This document shows, in pieces, positions 6,865 through 15,995 of a stretch of DNA of 22,728 nt (within the stretch, counting starts at the first letter, position 1; each line of letters opens with the position of its first letter). The translations under genes were made by a program, and so were the position numbers. The notes below the pieces were generated by a model. That model was not told the DNA's origin and did not search any database. It worked only from the letters and a program-made list of their open reading frames with translations. Source of the stretch: JAQVSH01 sp964451605 (GTDB lineage Bacteria; Bacteroidota; Bacteroidia; Bacteroidales; UBA4181). The DNA lies in NCBI GenBank assembly GCA_964451605.1, contig CAYVJA010000046.1, positions 1-22,728 on the forward strand, in the 5' to 3' direction.

Positions 6865-9351
6865 TTAAAAATAGGTGAAGAGTGCGGATGCCCGACAGGG
6901 GGTATCGCTCTTAATCCGTACCCAGTGTGCCGAATAGCCGTCGGGAAAATTATAGATCAGAGGTTTTCCCGGTTTTACGGTGAAGGTATCATACACTACC
7001 CAATTTCCGGTGGCAGTGAGATCCACTTCAACCGTAAAGAGAACCGGTTTGGCGCTGTTATGTTCAAGCTGCATCTGTTTTTTGTCGAATCCGGTCATTA
7101 AATAGGGATCGGACCAGACCTCACCGGCAACCTGACTGTTCTTCCACGGCCCTCCTTTTCCCACAGGCTTTCCGAATGCCCACAAATCGTCGATTACCCC
7201 AAACCAGAGCCCCGCATCACCCCGGTCGGAGGCAAAAAAGTGGCCATCGGGACGGGCACCCGCCCGTGCACCCGACATGACCATAAGGCCTCGCCATCCG
7301 CAGAAATCATAAATCATCCGATTATGCGTTGCTATGGGTTTGACACATGCCAGGCCTCCAGAGATATCACGGGGCAACTCATAAAAGATACCGTGACAGT
7401 TCAGTAAGCTCCTCTCTGTAGCCACCTCACGTACCGCCCTCATCGACCGGGCCGGAAGAAGATCATAGGCATCGCTCCCTTTGGGCAGGCGCCGTATTAC
7501 CCCCTGGTGATCGACCATGATCACCGAGGCATCGTCGAAGGTGTACTCCTGCCGAATGGCAATATCACGGGTCAAACGTTGATAGAGCGAATCGGATTCG
7601 AGTTGCGAAAAGCGCAAGGCTCCGGATACCTCAAACGATTTTCCGGCCAATCCGGCAGGCTGGCCCCGATGGCCGGGAAAAACCGCTTCGAGCGTTATAC
7701 TATCGGAAGCACCCGGACGGAGAAGAGCCCCCATTCTGGCTCCCTCATACCCCACCGCGGGAAGAGAGGCAAACAGAGACGACTGCAAGAGAGCCTCCCG
7801 TTGTGTGGCATCGGTGTAAAAAAACCGTGCGGTAACCTCCGAAGCGGCATCTCGGGCTACAATCCGAATCCATTCGCCGGCATCGCGGGGAGAGAGCAGC
7901 AGAAAAGCGTAACCACGTGGCGGAAGGGTAACGGTTTTAAAGCTGCTCCAGGAGCCGTTGCCTGACTTATCAATCTCCACGGCAAAACGAACCGCCTTAT
8001 CGCTCTTGTGCGACAAATGGATACACTTATAATCGAACCCATGCATTAAAAAGGGGTCGGAGATCTCTCCGGCCGCTACCCCCTTCCCGTTCCACACCGA
8101 GCCAAAGGCGTTACGCGGGCCCAACCGGTAGAGCTGTTGGGGTTCCACAAACCAGAGATTCGACTGAGGGCGCCCCACAAACTTATTATCGAACATCGAA
8201 ACATCATCGCACCCAAAAACCATCCTTCCGTTCCAAAAGGCAAAATCGGCAATCACCTTTTGATAAGAAGAGAGCGGAAAAATCCCCCCCGTGCTGCCCG
8301 CACGAAACGATGCCGGAAAGTCCCAGAACATTCCATGCATAGTCAGTAAAAAACGGCCATTCTGCACCTCTCTGATACGAGGCCACTCTGTATGCCAGCC
8401 ATGCGCCCCGTCGTAGGTAAAACTGGCCTTAGGAAAACGAAATGTCTGCCACACCCCCCCGTCAAGAAGCTTTAAAACGCACGAAGCAGCATCCCAGCCC
8501 ACAGCCCAGAGGGGATCCGAATCGGATTGATTGCCATATATACCCCCGGGACCGGTTACCTCGGTAAACTGCATCTTTTCCAGCCCGGTCCAAAGGTCAC
8601 CGTTCCACTCGGCCAATACCCCCGATGCAGCGGCAGTCTGCCAGTTATCGGTGCCGTTATTGGCCACAACCAGCCTTTCCTGGCCCGAATAGGCCCCCTT
8701 ACCGTGCCAGCCGTTCAGAGGGGCTCTGGAGGGCTGATTGGGTTTTGGAGTCACATTGCCATCGAGATGGTAGGTGGTTACCGAAAGATCCTTCACATCC
8801 ACTTCGTACAACCCCTCCTCCATGGTGTAGTAGTAGATCTTCTTGGAAGGCTGCGTCAAATGGCGGGCATTGGCAGTGAGCCTTCCCGGCATTTCGGAGG
8901 GCGGGATGGTCCGAACCTTTCCCCGGCTGTCTATGACATAATACCCCATAAAGAGCTGATCCGACTCGCGGTGAATCATCCGGTTGGCATGGGTTCCCCC
9001 GGTACTTTCGCTTCGGATCTCCAGATTCAGGTTGGAATCAAGGGTATAGAGACGGTCGGAACTACCGGTATAAAAGTGTGCAGGATAGGTTAACGCCCAC
9101 AACCTACCGGCCCAGGGAACCACCACACCGATACCCGACTCGCCGGCTTTGCCAATTTCGGCCCTATTGGGATTGTACATCACCAGATGGGGATAGATCC
9201 CGCTCACCGAAAGAGGCCGGCCAGCCGGCTGCGGAGAAGAGGAGACCCCACTCCGAAGATCCGACAGTATAGAAGGCTGTTGCCCTCCGAAAAAGAGCAC
9301 AATCAGCAAAACAGAACTACAACACAACCCTATAAACCTGAAAGTTTTCAT
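6865..9351 (-). CDS. Unrecognised large secreted protein with an internally duplicated module (beta-propeller-like)
   Basis: I do not recognise a characterised family. The 828-residue protein starts with a basic-hydrophobic signal or anchor (residues 1-22; Cys10/Cys11 fall inside the hydrophobic core, so a lipobox is doubtful). Residues about 50-330 are rich in short WAGRLWAL, EWNGDLWTG and GVWQTF-like strands, as in beta-propellers. A module is then repeated: HGMFWDFP (339) to FFYTDA (about 515), and HGIFYELP (653) to the C-terminal FTYF (828). Matching landmarks are SDPFLMHGFDYK (431-442) and SDPYLMTGFDKK (747-758), followed by EIDKSGNGSW / EVDLTATGNW and WIRI / WVRI. The second half of each module looks like a beta-sandwich. 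No catalytic motif is evident. A polysaccharide-binding, lyase or hydrolase role beside the GH106 gene and esterase is possible but inferred. It is cotranscribed with the DUF2721 gene. Confidence 0.7.
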   Translation of the reverse strand: MKTFRFIGLCCSSVLLIVLFFGGQQPSILSDLRSGVSSSPQPAGRPLSVSGIYPHLVMYNPNRAEIGKAGESGIGVVVPWAGRLWALTYPAHFYTGSSDRLYTLDSNLNLEIRSESTGGTHANRMIHRESDQLFMGYYVIDSRGKVRTIPPSEMPGRLTANARHLTQPSKKIYYYTMEEGLYEVDVKDLSVTTYHLDGNVTPKPNQPSRAPLNGWHGKGAYSGQERLVVANNGTDNWQTAAASGVLAEWNGDLWTGLEKMQFTEVTGPGGIYGNQSDSDPLWAVGWDAASCVLKLLDGGVWQTFRFPKASFTYDGAHGWHTEWPRIREVQNGRFLLTMHGMFWDFPASFRAGSTGGIFPLSSYQKVIADFAFWNGRMVFGCDDVSMFDNKFVGRPQSNLWFVEPQQLYRLGPRNAFGSVWNGKGVAAGEISDPFLMHGFDYKCIHLSHKSDKAVRFAVEIDKSGNGSWSSFKTVTLPPRGYAFLLLSPRDAGEWIRIVARDAASEVTARFFYTDATQREALLQSSLFASLPAVGYEGARMGALLRPGASDSITLEAVFPGHRGQPAGLAGKSFEVSGALRFSQLESDSLYQRLTRDIAIRQEYTFDDASVIMVDHQGVIRRLPKGSDAYDLLPARSMRAVREVATERSLLNCHGIFYELPRDISGGLACVKPIATHNRMIYDFCGWRGLMVMSGARAGARPDGHFFASDRGDAGLWFGVIDDLWAFGKPVGKGGPWKNSQVAGEVWSDPYLMTGFDKKQMQLEHNSAKPVLFTVEVDLTATGNWVVYDTFTVKPGKPLIYNFPDGYSAHWVRIKSDTPCRASALFTYF

Positions 9352-9395
9352 GTAAAAGCCATTTAAACAACTAGTGCCCTACAAGGGTACCCTAT

Positions 9396-9403
9396 CAAAG
9401 ATA
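9396..9403 (-). promoter_or_regulatory. Candidate -7 box for the 828-residue protein gene
   Basis: The minus strand reads TATCTTTG, a full TAnnTTTG match, ending 44 bases before the ATG. No -33 element is obvious. Confidence 0.45.
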
Positions 9404-9419
9404 AAAGAAAAAATAATGT

Positions 9420-9427
9420 TTACTTTG
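9420..9427 (+). promoter_or_regulatory. Weak candidate -7 box for lemA
   Basis: TTACTTTG matches TAnnTTTG at all but the second base and ends 36 bases before the lemA ATG. It lies back to back with the opposing box at 9396-9403. Confidence 0.28.
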
Positions 9428-9463
9428 TGTTTCAGAGCCATCTAACTTTAAAATCCTGTTACT

Positions 9464-9985
9464 ATGGAATTGCTTCTTGCCTTGTTGGCCATCATTCTCT
9501 TATGGGCCCTCATTCAATACAACCGGCTCATTCGCAGAAGAAACGAAACCGACCAGTCGTTTTCTACAATAGATGTTATGTTAAAGCAGCGGTTCGATAT
9601 GATTCCCAATCTATTAGCGGTTGTGAAAAAATATGCCGCATACGAATCTTCCACCCTCGAAGAGATTACCCGCCTTCGGTCGAAACAGTTCGAAAACCTC
9701 AGCAACGAAGAAAAGGAGAACTTCGATCGTCAGTTCTCGGGCATGACCCAAAAACTTCAGGTGGTTGCCGAGAAATACCCCGATCTGAAGGCCTCCGACC
9801 AATTTCTGCAGCTGCAAAGAGCCATCACCGAGATGGAGGAACAGTTGTCGGCAGCACGGCGCACCTTTAATGCATCGGTAACCGAGTATAACCATGCCGT
9901 AATGATGTTTCCCGGCAGTCTTATCGCCTCGCTTTTTGGATTCAGGCCCCGTACCTGGTTCCGTTTTGTGGCTCCGGCTTCGTAA
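9464..9985 (+). CDS. LemA family membrane protein
   Basis: This 173-residue protein has one N-terminal membrane helix (residues 2-20), then the LemA signature: YNRLIRRRNETDQSFSTIDVMLKQRFDMIPNL (19-50 region), a helical coiled-coil body, and the late ARRTFNASVTEYNHAVMMFPGSLIA segment. The length is normal for the family (about 180-190). LemA proteins are membrane-anchored helical-bundle proteins of unclear role; in many bacteria they pair with a TPM-domain or DUF3137 protein. Here a DUF3137 gene follows 57 bases downstream, supporting a shared function. The ATG at 9464 fits the helix start exactly. Confidence 0.93.
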   Translation: MELLLALLAIILLWALIQYNRLIRRRNETDQSFSTIDVMLKQRFDMIPNLLAVVKKYAAYESSTLEEITRLRSKQFENLSNEEKENFDRQFSGMTQKLQVVAEKYPDLKASDQFLQLQRAITEMEEQLSAARRTFNASVTEYNHAVMMFPGSLIASLFGFRPRTWFRFVAPAS

Positions 9986-10042
9986 TCTGCCCTCCTGCTT
10001 CTGTTTACGCCCCGTCAAGTAAAACCCATATCCCTTTGCCCT

Positions 10043-10966
10043 ATGTCCACGTCGCTCGACTCCCTCTTTCTTCGTATGACCCCTCACCTCAGCCAGTTAG
10101 AGGACGAAAGAGCCAAACTCAAAAAGAGAGGTACCCAACAGGCCCTTATTGCCCTTTTGGCGGCTCTCGGCGTCGGGATCGTGCTCTCCTTTGCCGTGCA
10201 GCACGTCGCGGCACTGCCGGTATGTCTCGTTGTGGGCGGAATCGTAGGACTCCTCCTGATTCAAAGCAAGTCGACACCGCTGTCGCTGTTCTACAAACAG
10301 CACATCGTAGCCCCTATGTTGGAGAGTCTTGTGCCAGGTGCCACTTACCAACCCGAGTCGGGTATTCCGGAATCGCTCTTTCGGAGTTGTCAGCTCTTTG
10401 ATACAGACCCCGACCGATACCATTCGGAAGATCTTATGCAGGGTAAAATCGACAAAACCGCCTTCTCCCTGGCCGAAGTCCATGCCGAAAAACGAGTGGT
10501 TACGGTCGATGCAAAAGGACGAACCAGCGAACACTGGCAAGATATATTCAAAGGATTTCTCTTTGTGGCCGATTTTAACAAAAATTTTTCGGGACAAACC
10601 CTGCTGCACCGCGACACCTGGATTAAACTTCCCCGCAAAGGGAGCCGGATTAAACTGGAGGATCCGCGTTTCGAAAAATATTACGATGTCTATGGCACCG
10701 ATCCGGTAGAGGCCCGCTATATTCTTACCCCCTCGCTGATGGAGCGCATCGTTGAAATGAATACAAAATTCGACAAACCCACGCTCAGTTTCATTAACTC
10801 GAACGTAGTGGTTGCCATTGCTACCCTCAATGACTATTTCGAAACGAGCATCTGGAAACCGGCCAACCGAAAAGAGAAGTTTTTGTCGGACTTTGGCATG
10901 TTAATCGCGATGCTCGATGTAGTGCGCGACCTCAACCTGAACAACCGGATCTGGAGTAAAGAGTAG
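10043..10966 (+). CDS. DUF3137 domain membrane protein
   Basis: This 307-residue protein has two hydrophobic helices at about residues 33-52 and 58-75 and then a large soluble domain with LFDTDPDRYHSEDLMQGKID (about 132-151), HWQDIFKGFLFVADFNKNF and RFEKYYDVYGTDPVEARYILTPSLMERI. This pattern matches DUF3137 proteins, which very often sit beside lemA. The function is unknown; co-occurrence suggests an envelope or stress-related membrane complex. It lies between lemA and the GH106 gene on the same strand, with only 22 bases to the latter, so readthrough into the hydrolase is likely. Confidence 0.85.
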   Translation: MSTSLDSLFLRMTPHLSQLEDERAKLKKRGTQQALIALLAALGVGIVLSFAVQHVAALPVCLVVGGIVGLLLIQSKSTPLSLFYKQHIVAPMLESLVPGATYQPESGIPESLFRSCQLFDTDPDRYHSEDLMQGKIDKTAFSLAEVHAEKRVVTVDAKGRTSEHWQDIFKGFLFVADFNKNFSGQTLLHRDTWIKLPRKGSRIKLEDPRFEKYYDVYGTDPVEARYILTPSLMERIVEMNTKFDKPTLSFINSNVVVAIATLNDYFETSIWKPANRKEKFLSDFGMLIAMLDVVRDLNLNNRIWSKE

Positions 10967-10988
10967 GTTCGAAATATCCGAAAACTAT

Positions 10989-13900
10989 ATGAGACTGTCA
11001 CTGTATGCACGTACACTTGCCCTACTGTTGCTTGTATTGGGATGGGGCTGCGGAGAGGAGAGCTATTCCGACCGCGAACAACTGTTAGCGGGATTTGTTT
11101 CGCCTCCCGACTCTATAAAAACCTCGGTATACTGGTACTGGGTGAACGATCACATCTCGAAAGAGGGTGTGGTAGCCGATCTGCATGCCATGAAAGAGGC
11201 CGGAATTGGCCGTGCCTTCATTGGAAATATTGGGCTCGAACCGGGCGCGATGCCCTACGGAAACGTGAAAATGCTGAGCCCGGAGTGGTGGGATATTCTC
11301 AGGACCGCTCTGAAAACGGCCACTGAGCTCAATATTGAGATAGGTATCTTTAACTCGCCCGGCTGGAGCCAGAGCGGAGGCCCGTGGGTAAAACCCGAAG
11401 AGTCGATGCGCTACCTCACCTCTTCCGAAACCCGGGTCTCGGGACCCGGCCCGGTAGAGGTAGAGCTACCCCTTCCTGCCACCCCTTTTCAGGATGTGAA
11501 AGTACTGGCCTTCCCTCTCTCGAATGGCGCACGCAACCCCCTTACCGGAGCCTCAGCCCAAACAGCAGCCCCGTTCGGCATCTCTGCAAGCGGCAATCTC
11601 ACCATCGATTGGCAGAGCGATACGATGCACACGGTTCGCTCACTGACACTACTTCCCTCGCAGGGAGCCTTCGTTGCCCGCGCCACCTTCCAGGCATTTC
11701 AGAACGGAGCGTTCAGAACCATCAAACAGTTCAGGGCCGACCGCAGCAACACCAACCTGAATGTAGGCTTTCTGCCTAACGGACCGGTAGTAGCGGCCAT
11801 TCCCGAAACTACAGCCCAACAGTTCCGGCTCCTTCTGGAGGGAGCCACTCCCAACGCTGTGGTGACCGATGTAAAACTTTCGGAACAACTTTTGGTTGAG
11901 AGTTATGTAGAAAAAAGTCTGGGCAAAATGTTTCAGTCGCCGCTTCCCTACTGGAACGAATACCAATGGCCCGCCCAGCCCGATAATACCCTCCGTACAG
12001 AAGCCATTGCTCCCGAACGGGTACTCGACATCTCTGCATCGCTTCGGCCCGACGGGAAACTGGTATGGGAAGCCCCCGAAGGGGATTGGATGATACTGCG
12101 AATGGGGATGACCCCGACCGGCGTGGTCAATTCGCCGGCATCGCCCGAAGGTACGGGCCTTGAAATAGACAAACTGAGTAAAAAACATGTAGAGAGCCAT
12201 TTCAACGCCTTCCTGGGCGAGATCATCCGCCGGATTCCGGCCGAGGAGAGAGCCTGCTGGAAGGTGATTGTAGAAGATAGCTACGAAACCGGAGGACAAA
12301 ACTTCACTGACGATTTTCTGGAAAAATTCAAGACCTGCTACGGATACGACCCAACCCCCTGGCTACCGGTATTTAGCGGAAAGGTGGTATTGAACCGCGA
12401 TGCTTCGGATCGGTTCCTGTGGGATGTTCGCCGTTTAGTGGCCGACCTGGTGGCGTACGAATATGTGGGAGGCCTGCGCGAAGTGGGCGAAAAAGAGGGG
12501 CTGGGCACCTGGCTCGAAAACTACGGTCACTGGGGATTCCCCGGAGAGTTCCTGCAATACGGGGGGCAATCGACCGAAATCGGGGGAGAGTTCTGGAGCG
12601 AGGGCGAACTGGGATCGATAGAGTGCCGGGCAGCTGCTTCGTGTGCACACATCTACGGAAAGAACGCTGTCTCGGCCGAATCATTTACCTGCTCGGGAGC
12701 CCCCTGGTCGAGATATCCCTACCTGATGAAAAAGAAGGGCGACTGGTCGTTTACCGAGGGAATTAACAACACTCTGCTTCATGTCTACATTCAACAACCC
12801 GACAACCGGATACCCGGAATCAATGCCTGGTTTGGGAACGAATTTAACCGAAACAACACCTGGTTTTCGCACCTCGATCTCTTTATCACCTATATCCGTC
12901 GATCGAACTATATGCTGCGTCAGGGGTTGCATGTGGCCGATGTGGCCTATTTTATCGGCGAAGATGCGCCTAAAATGACCGGGATCCGCGATCCGGAGAT
13001 TGCTCCCGGTTACACATACGACTATATCAATGCCGAGGTGATTCTGAACCGGCTAAACGCCGATGCAGAGGGATTTTATCTGCCCGACGGCACCCGGTAC
13101 AAACTTTTGGTATTACCTCCCCTGGCCACTATGCGGCCCGAAATACTGCACAAAATAAAAAGCCTGATCGAAGCCGGAGGCGCGGTTATGGGTCTGCCCC
13201 CCACCTCCTCGCCCAGCCTGCAAAACTACCCCTCGGCCGACAGTGTGCTGCAAGAGACGGCCCATGCCATGTGGGAGAACCTGGATGGTGTGAAGACCAA
13301 AGAGCGCAAATTGGGAAGAGGTATCCTAATGCAGGGGTACTCCATAGCCGAAGCAATGGAAAGACTGGCTGTTAAGCCCGATTTCGTTGCCTCCGATAAG
13401 GCCCCGATTGCCTGGTTACACCGGAAAACGGAAAGCTCCGACATCTACTTTGTGAGCAACCAGAGCGAAGAACCGGTGCAAACTACGCTCTCATTCAGAG
13501 TTGCGGGAAGAATGCCCGAGCTCTGCGATGCGGTTACGGCCGAAGTCAGGCCGCTTCCCGCCTACCGGACGGAGGAGAATATCACCTCCATTCCCATTCG
13601 GCTGGCACCGCTTCAGAGCGCCTTCGTGCTCTTTGCTGCGCCGGCAGTTGAACCGGCTTCCGGCAATCCGGCCGATAATAATCCCGAACCCTTCGAAACC
13701 GTGAATCTCTCCGAAAATTGGATTGTACACTTCGATACCCTCTGGTTCGGCCCGCGAACCCCGCGTCACTTTTCCACGCTAACCGACTGGAGCAGGCATA
13801 ACGACGACAGCATTCGCTATTATTCCGGCAAGGCACGCTACACCAAGTCGATTGTGCTCGATTCCATCGCTTCCGGATGCAAAATATCGCTCAATCTGGG

Positions 13901-14177
13901 TAAAGTGGCAGCCATGGCCAAGGTCTGGGTAAACCGGGAGTATGCGGGTGGAGCCTGGACATACCCCTACAGCGTAAATGTAGGCCCATTCCTAAAGCCG
14001 GGCGAAAACCGCATAGATGTTGAGGTGGCCGGCACCTGGCTAAACCGATTGGTGGGCGATGCTGCACTGCCCGAAGCCCAGAGAACCACCCATACCTTTA
14101 TCCGCCCCAATGCGGGCACACCGCTGCAGGAGAGCGGACTTCTGGGACCGGTTACCCTTCAATACACCAGACAATAG
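10989..14177 (+). CDS. GH106-type alpha-L-rhamnosidase-like lipoprotein
   Basis: This 1062-residue protein has a lipoprotein-like signal (hydrophobic residues 8-20, Cys21) followed by acidic GEE, resembling the Bacteroidota surface-export signal; the lipobox LGWGC is imperfect. The GH106 hallmarks are SVYWYWVNDHISKEGVVADL (46-65), MKEAGIGRAFIGNIG (68-82), the IGIFNSPGWSQSGGPWV stretch (118-134), VEDSYETGGQNFT (428-440) and AVSAESFTCSG (560-570). Glu433 and Glu564 are 131 residues apart, close to the spacing of the proposed catalytic glutamates of the characterised B. thetaiotaomicron enzyme BT0986 (from memory), so I infer these are the acid/base pair. Residues about 915-1050 form a GH2-like galactose-binding sandwich (KVWVNREYAGGAWTYPYSVNV). 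It would remove alpha-L-rhamnose from plant or algal glycans at the surface. Unusually it follows LemA/DUF3137, not SusC/SusD. Confidence 0.88.
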   Translation: MRLSLYARTLALLLLVLGWGCGEESYSDREQLLAGFVSPPDSIKTSVYWYWVNDHISKEGVVADLHAMKEAGIGRAFIGNIGLEPGAMPYGNVKMLSPEWWDILRTALKTATELNIEIGIFNSPGWSQSGGPWVKPEESMRYLTSSETRVSGPGPVEVELPLPATPFQDVKVLAFPLSNGARNPLTGASAQTAAPFGISASGNLTIDWQSDTMHTVRSLTLLPSQGAFVARATFQAFQNGAFRTIKQFRADRSNTNLNVGFLPNGPVVAAIPETTAQQFRLLLEGATPNAVVTDVKLSEQLLVESYVEKSLGKMFQSPLPYWNEYQWPAQPDNTLRTEAIAPERVLDISASLRPDGKLVWEAPEGDWMILRMGMTPTGVVNSPASPEGTGLEIDKLSKKHVESHFNAFLGEIIRRIPAEERACWKVIVEDSYETGGQNFTDDFLEKFKTCYGYDPTPWLPVFSGKVVLNRDASDRFLWDVRRLVADLVAYEYVGGLREVGEKEGLGTWLENYGHWGFPGEFLQYGGQSTEIGGEFWSEGELGSIECRAAASCAHIYGKNAVSAESFTCSGAPWSRYPYLMKKKGDWSFTEGINNTLLHVYIQQPDNRIPGINAWFGNEFNRNNTWFSHLDLFITYIRRSNYMLRQGLHVADVAYFIGEDAPKMTGIRDPEIAPGYTYDYINAEVILNRLNADAEGFYLPDGTRYKLLVLPPLATMRPEILHKIKSLIEAGGAVMGLPPTSSPSLQNYPSADSVLQETAHAMWENLDGVKTKERKLGRGILMQGYSIAEAMERLAVKPDFVASDKAPIAWLHRKTESSDIYFVSNQSEEPVQTTLSFRVAGRMPELCDAVTAEVRPLPAYRTEENITSIPIRLAPLQSAFVLFAAPAVEPASGNPADNNPEPFETVNLSENWIVHFDTLWFGPRTPRHFSTLTDWSRHNDDSIRYYSGKARYTKSIVLDSIASGCKISLNLGKVAAMAKVWVNREYAGGAWTYPYSVNVGPFLKPGENRIDVEVAGTWLNRLVGDAALPEAQRTTHTFIRPNAGTPLQESGLLGPVTLQYTRQ

Positions 14178-14208
14178 CATAAGAAACCGAAAAAGAACCC
14201 TGGTGAGG

Positions 14209-15429
14209 CTATTTTGTTAGCAACGGAACCAGTGTGATAAACAGACCGGTAAGAATGGCAGAGGTAATCACGCCCGAAATATTGGCACTGATGGCCTCAG
14301 GCAGAATCAGGGAGGAGGGATTGTCTTTGCTGACAATCTTCTGCGCCACCTTTGCCGTAGTGGGTACACAGCTGACTCCCGCAATCCCGATAACCGGATT
14401 AAACTTTCCTTTGGTTAGGAAATAGAGCCCGTATCCGCCGAGTATACCGCCAACTGCCGAGACAAACAGCGCGAAGATACCCAGGAAGAGTAATTTCAGC
14501 ACAACCGGATCGAGCAGAAGTTGGGCATCGCATAAGGTTCCCAACAGAATTCCCAACAAAAACGTAGAGCCGTAGAGCATCGGACCACCAATCAGCTCAA
14601 TAAAATGGGTCATCCCGGATTCGCGGATTACCACACCCACAAAGAGCGAAAAGAAGAGGGGTGCTGCCACGGGAAAGAGGAAACAGAGAATTCCGCAAAG
14701 CGAAACGGCAAAAATGATCTTAACACGAGGGGTGTAATTCTTAACCGTTTCGTTGCGGGGCATTTTTATGGCTCTCAGCCTTTTGGGGATAAGTAGACGA
14801 ACCAGATAGGGATAGCCGCCATAGGTGAGCCCCAGATAGAGATAGGCTACCACCGTGATGGGTACAAACAACTCCTTCGAGAGACAGAGGGAGGTGAAGA
14901 GTACCATGGGACCGTCGGCACCCCCGATCATGGCAACCGCAGCACTTTGACCCGGCGTCAGGCCCATGGCATTGGCCAGAGGAAAGGTGAGATAGGTGCC
15001 CAGCTCTGCGCAGAGAGCAATAAACATTCCGGCAAAGGGCTTGCGCAACAGATAGCCCACATCGAGCAACACGCCAATACCCATAAACACCAAACAGGCA
15101 ATCAGACCGTTACTAAAGAGCAAAGTATACACCGGCTGCAAAAAGTCTATCTGCATCAGCGTCATCAAATCGTTGGTTTCACTAACCAACGGATCCAGAA
15201 AGAGATTACCCAGCGAACCATCCGGAAGAAAAAGCACACCGGCATTCACAGCAATCATCCCCATACCCATGGGCACCATCACCAATGCCTCTAAAATGCC
15301 CTTAAGTCCGAGAATAAGCACCAGAAAGCCCAGGGCAATCAATCCCAGCCTCATGATCACCACACTCATAGGTGAGGCAGCCAGCGTACCAAACCCTTGA
15401 AACAAAAAACCCAGATCTATATTTTCCAT
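14209..15429 (-). CDS. oadB: Na+-translocating decarboxylase beta subunit (OadB/MmdB family)
   Basis: This 406-residue polytopic protein carries the two OadB landmarks: MIGGADGPMVLFTSL (residues 167-181, with Asp172 in the position of the essential ion-binding aspartate) and IGIAGVSCVPTTAKVAQKI near residue 348. It couples decarboxylation of carboxybiotin to Na+ export across the inner membrane. The family partners are a carboxyltransferase alpha subunit, a biotin carrier and a small gamma subunit. Only a gamma-like small protein is next to it here (1-base gap), so the carboxyltransferase and biotin carrier must be elsewhere or this is a second copy. Whether the substrate is oxaloacetate or methylmalonyl-CoA cannot be told from the beta subunit. 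Confidence 0.9.
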   Translation of the reverse strand: MENIDLGFLFQGFGTLAASPMSVVIMRLGLIALGFLVLILGLKGILEALVMVPMGMGMIAVNAGVLFLPDGSLGNLFLDPLVSETNDLMTLMQIDFLQPVYTLLFSNGLIACLVFMGIGVLLDVGYLLRKPFAGMFIALCAELGTYLTFPLANAMGLTPGQSAAVAMIGGADGPMVLFTSLCLSKELFVPITVVAYLYLGLTYGGYPYLVRLLIPKRLRAIKMPRNETVKNYTPRVKIIFAVSLCGILCFLFPVAAPLFFSLFVGVVIRESGMTHFIELIGGPMLYGSTFLLGILLGTLCDAQLLLDPVVLKLLFLGIFALFVSAVGGILGGYGLYFLTKGKFNPVIGIAGVSCVPTTAKVAQKIVSKDNPSSLILPEAISANISGVITSAILTGLFITLVPLLTK

Positions 15430-15430
15430 A

Positions 15431-15835
15431 CTACAACGAATTTTCCTCTTCTTTACCCTTTACTGCATCGGCCATTTTTTTGCCGGCATTCTTCTTTTTG
15501 CCGTCGCTCTGGCTTAACAAAGCAACCGGTTTTCTATCACTCTCCAGAATTCGGCTCTCCTCATTGCGGAGATCATCGGCCAGAGCATCCGGATGACTCT
15601 CGTAGTAGTAATCCTCAAGCTCATTGCGTCGTTTCGTTTTGACCTTTTTACCCTTTTTGCGAGCCTTCTCTATTCTTTTAAGCCGTTTAAGCGAATCCTG
15701 GTGCTCGTCGAAAAAGGCAGCCACATCGGTGATGGGCACAATCAACGAAATAAACCAGGCCACTACAAACCCGATTAGAAAAGTTACAAACACAATAAAG
15801 AGTGTCAGGTAAATGACATCCATCATATCTATCAT
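15431..15835 (-). CDS. Small membrane protein upstream of oadB, possible gamma-like subunit
   Basis: This 134-residue protein has one or two N-terminal membrane helices (residues about 6-32, VIYLTLFIVFVTFLIGFVVA) followed by a very charged cytoplasmic tail (RLKRIEKARKKGKKVKTKRR, then acidic, then lysine-rich). The gamma subunits of Na+ pumping decarboxylases are small with one N-terminal helix and a charged tail, and the 1-base gap to oadB supports that role. Sequence similarity to known OadG is not obvious to me, so this is inferred from layout and position. Alternative starts are the Met codons at 15826 and 15823. Confidence 0.6.
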   Translation of the reverse strand: MIDMMDVIYLTLFIVFVTFLIGFVVAWFISLIVPITDVAAFFDEHQDSLKRLKRIEKARKKGKKVKTKRRNELEDYYYESHPDALADDLRNEESRILESDRKPVALLSQSDGKKKNAGKKMADAVKGKEEENSL

Positions 15836-15948
15836 ACTGGTAAGATTATTCTATTGCGAAATCATGATTTCCGAAAAGACCGGGTGCCGGCCTGAAGAGG
15901 ATAGGAGGCAGATAGTAGTCGACCGTATGCCCTCCGGCTTACGGGCTG

Positions 15949-15956
15949 CAAATCTA
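15949..15956 (-). promoter_or_regulatory. Candidate -7 box for the small membrane protein/oadB unit
   Basis: The minus strand reads TAGATTTG, a full TAnnTTTG match, with TTTG at 15973-15976 as a possible -33 element (16-base spacing, a little short). The leader would be about 105 bases. Confidence 0.4.
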
Positions 15957-15995
15957 CACTCTTAAGGGGAGGCAAAAAAAAGAAAACAGCCCCCC

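Noticed and set aside
8527..9093. 188-codon plus-strand open frame inside the 828-residue gene
   Set aside because: It is antisense to the longer frame with signal peptide and internal repeats; no domain is seen.
11649..12299. 216-codon minus-strand open frame inside the GH106 gene
   Set aside because: It is antisense to conserved hydrolase sequence and shows no recognisable domain.
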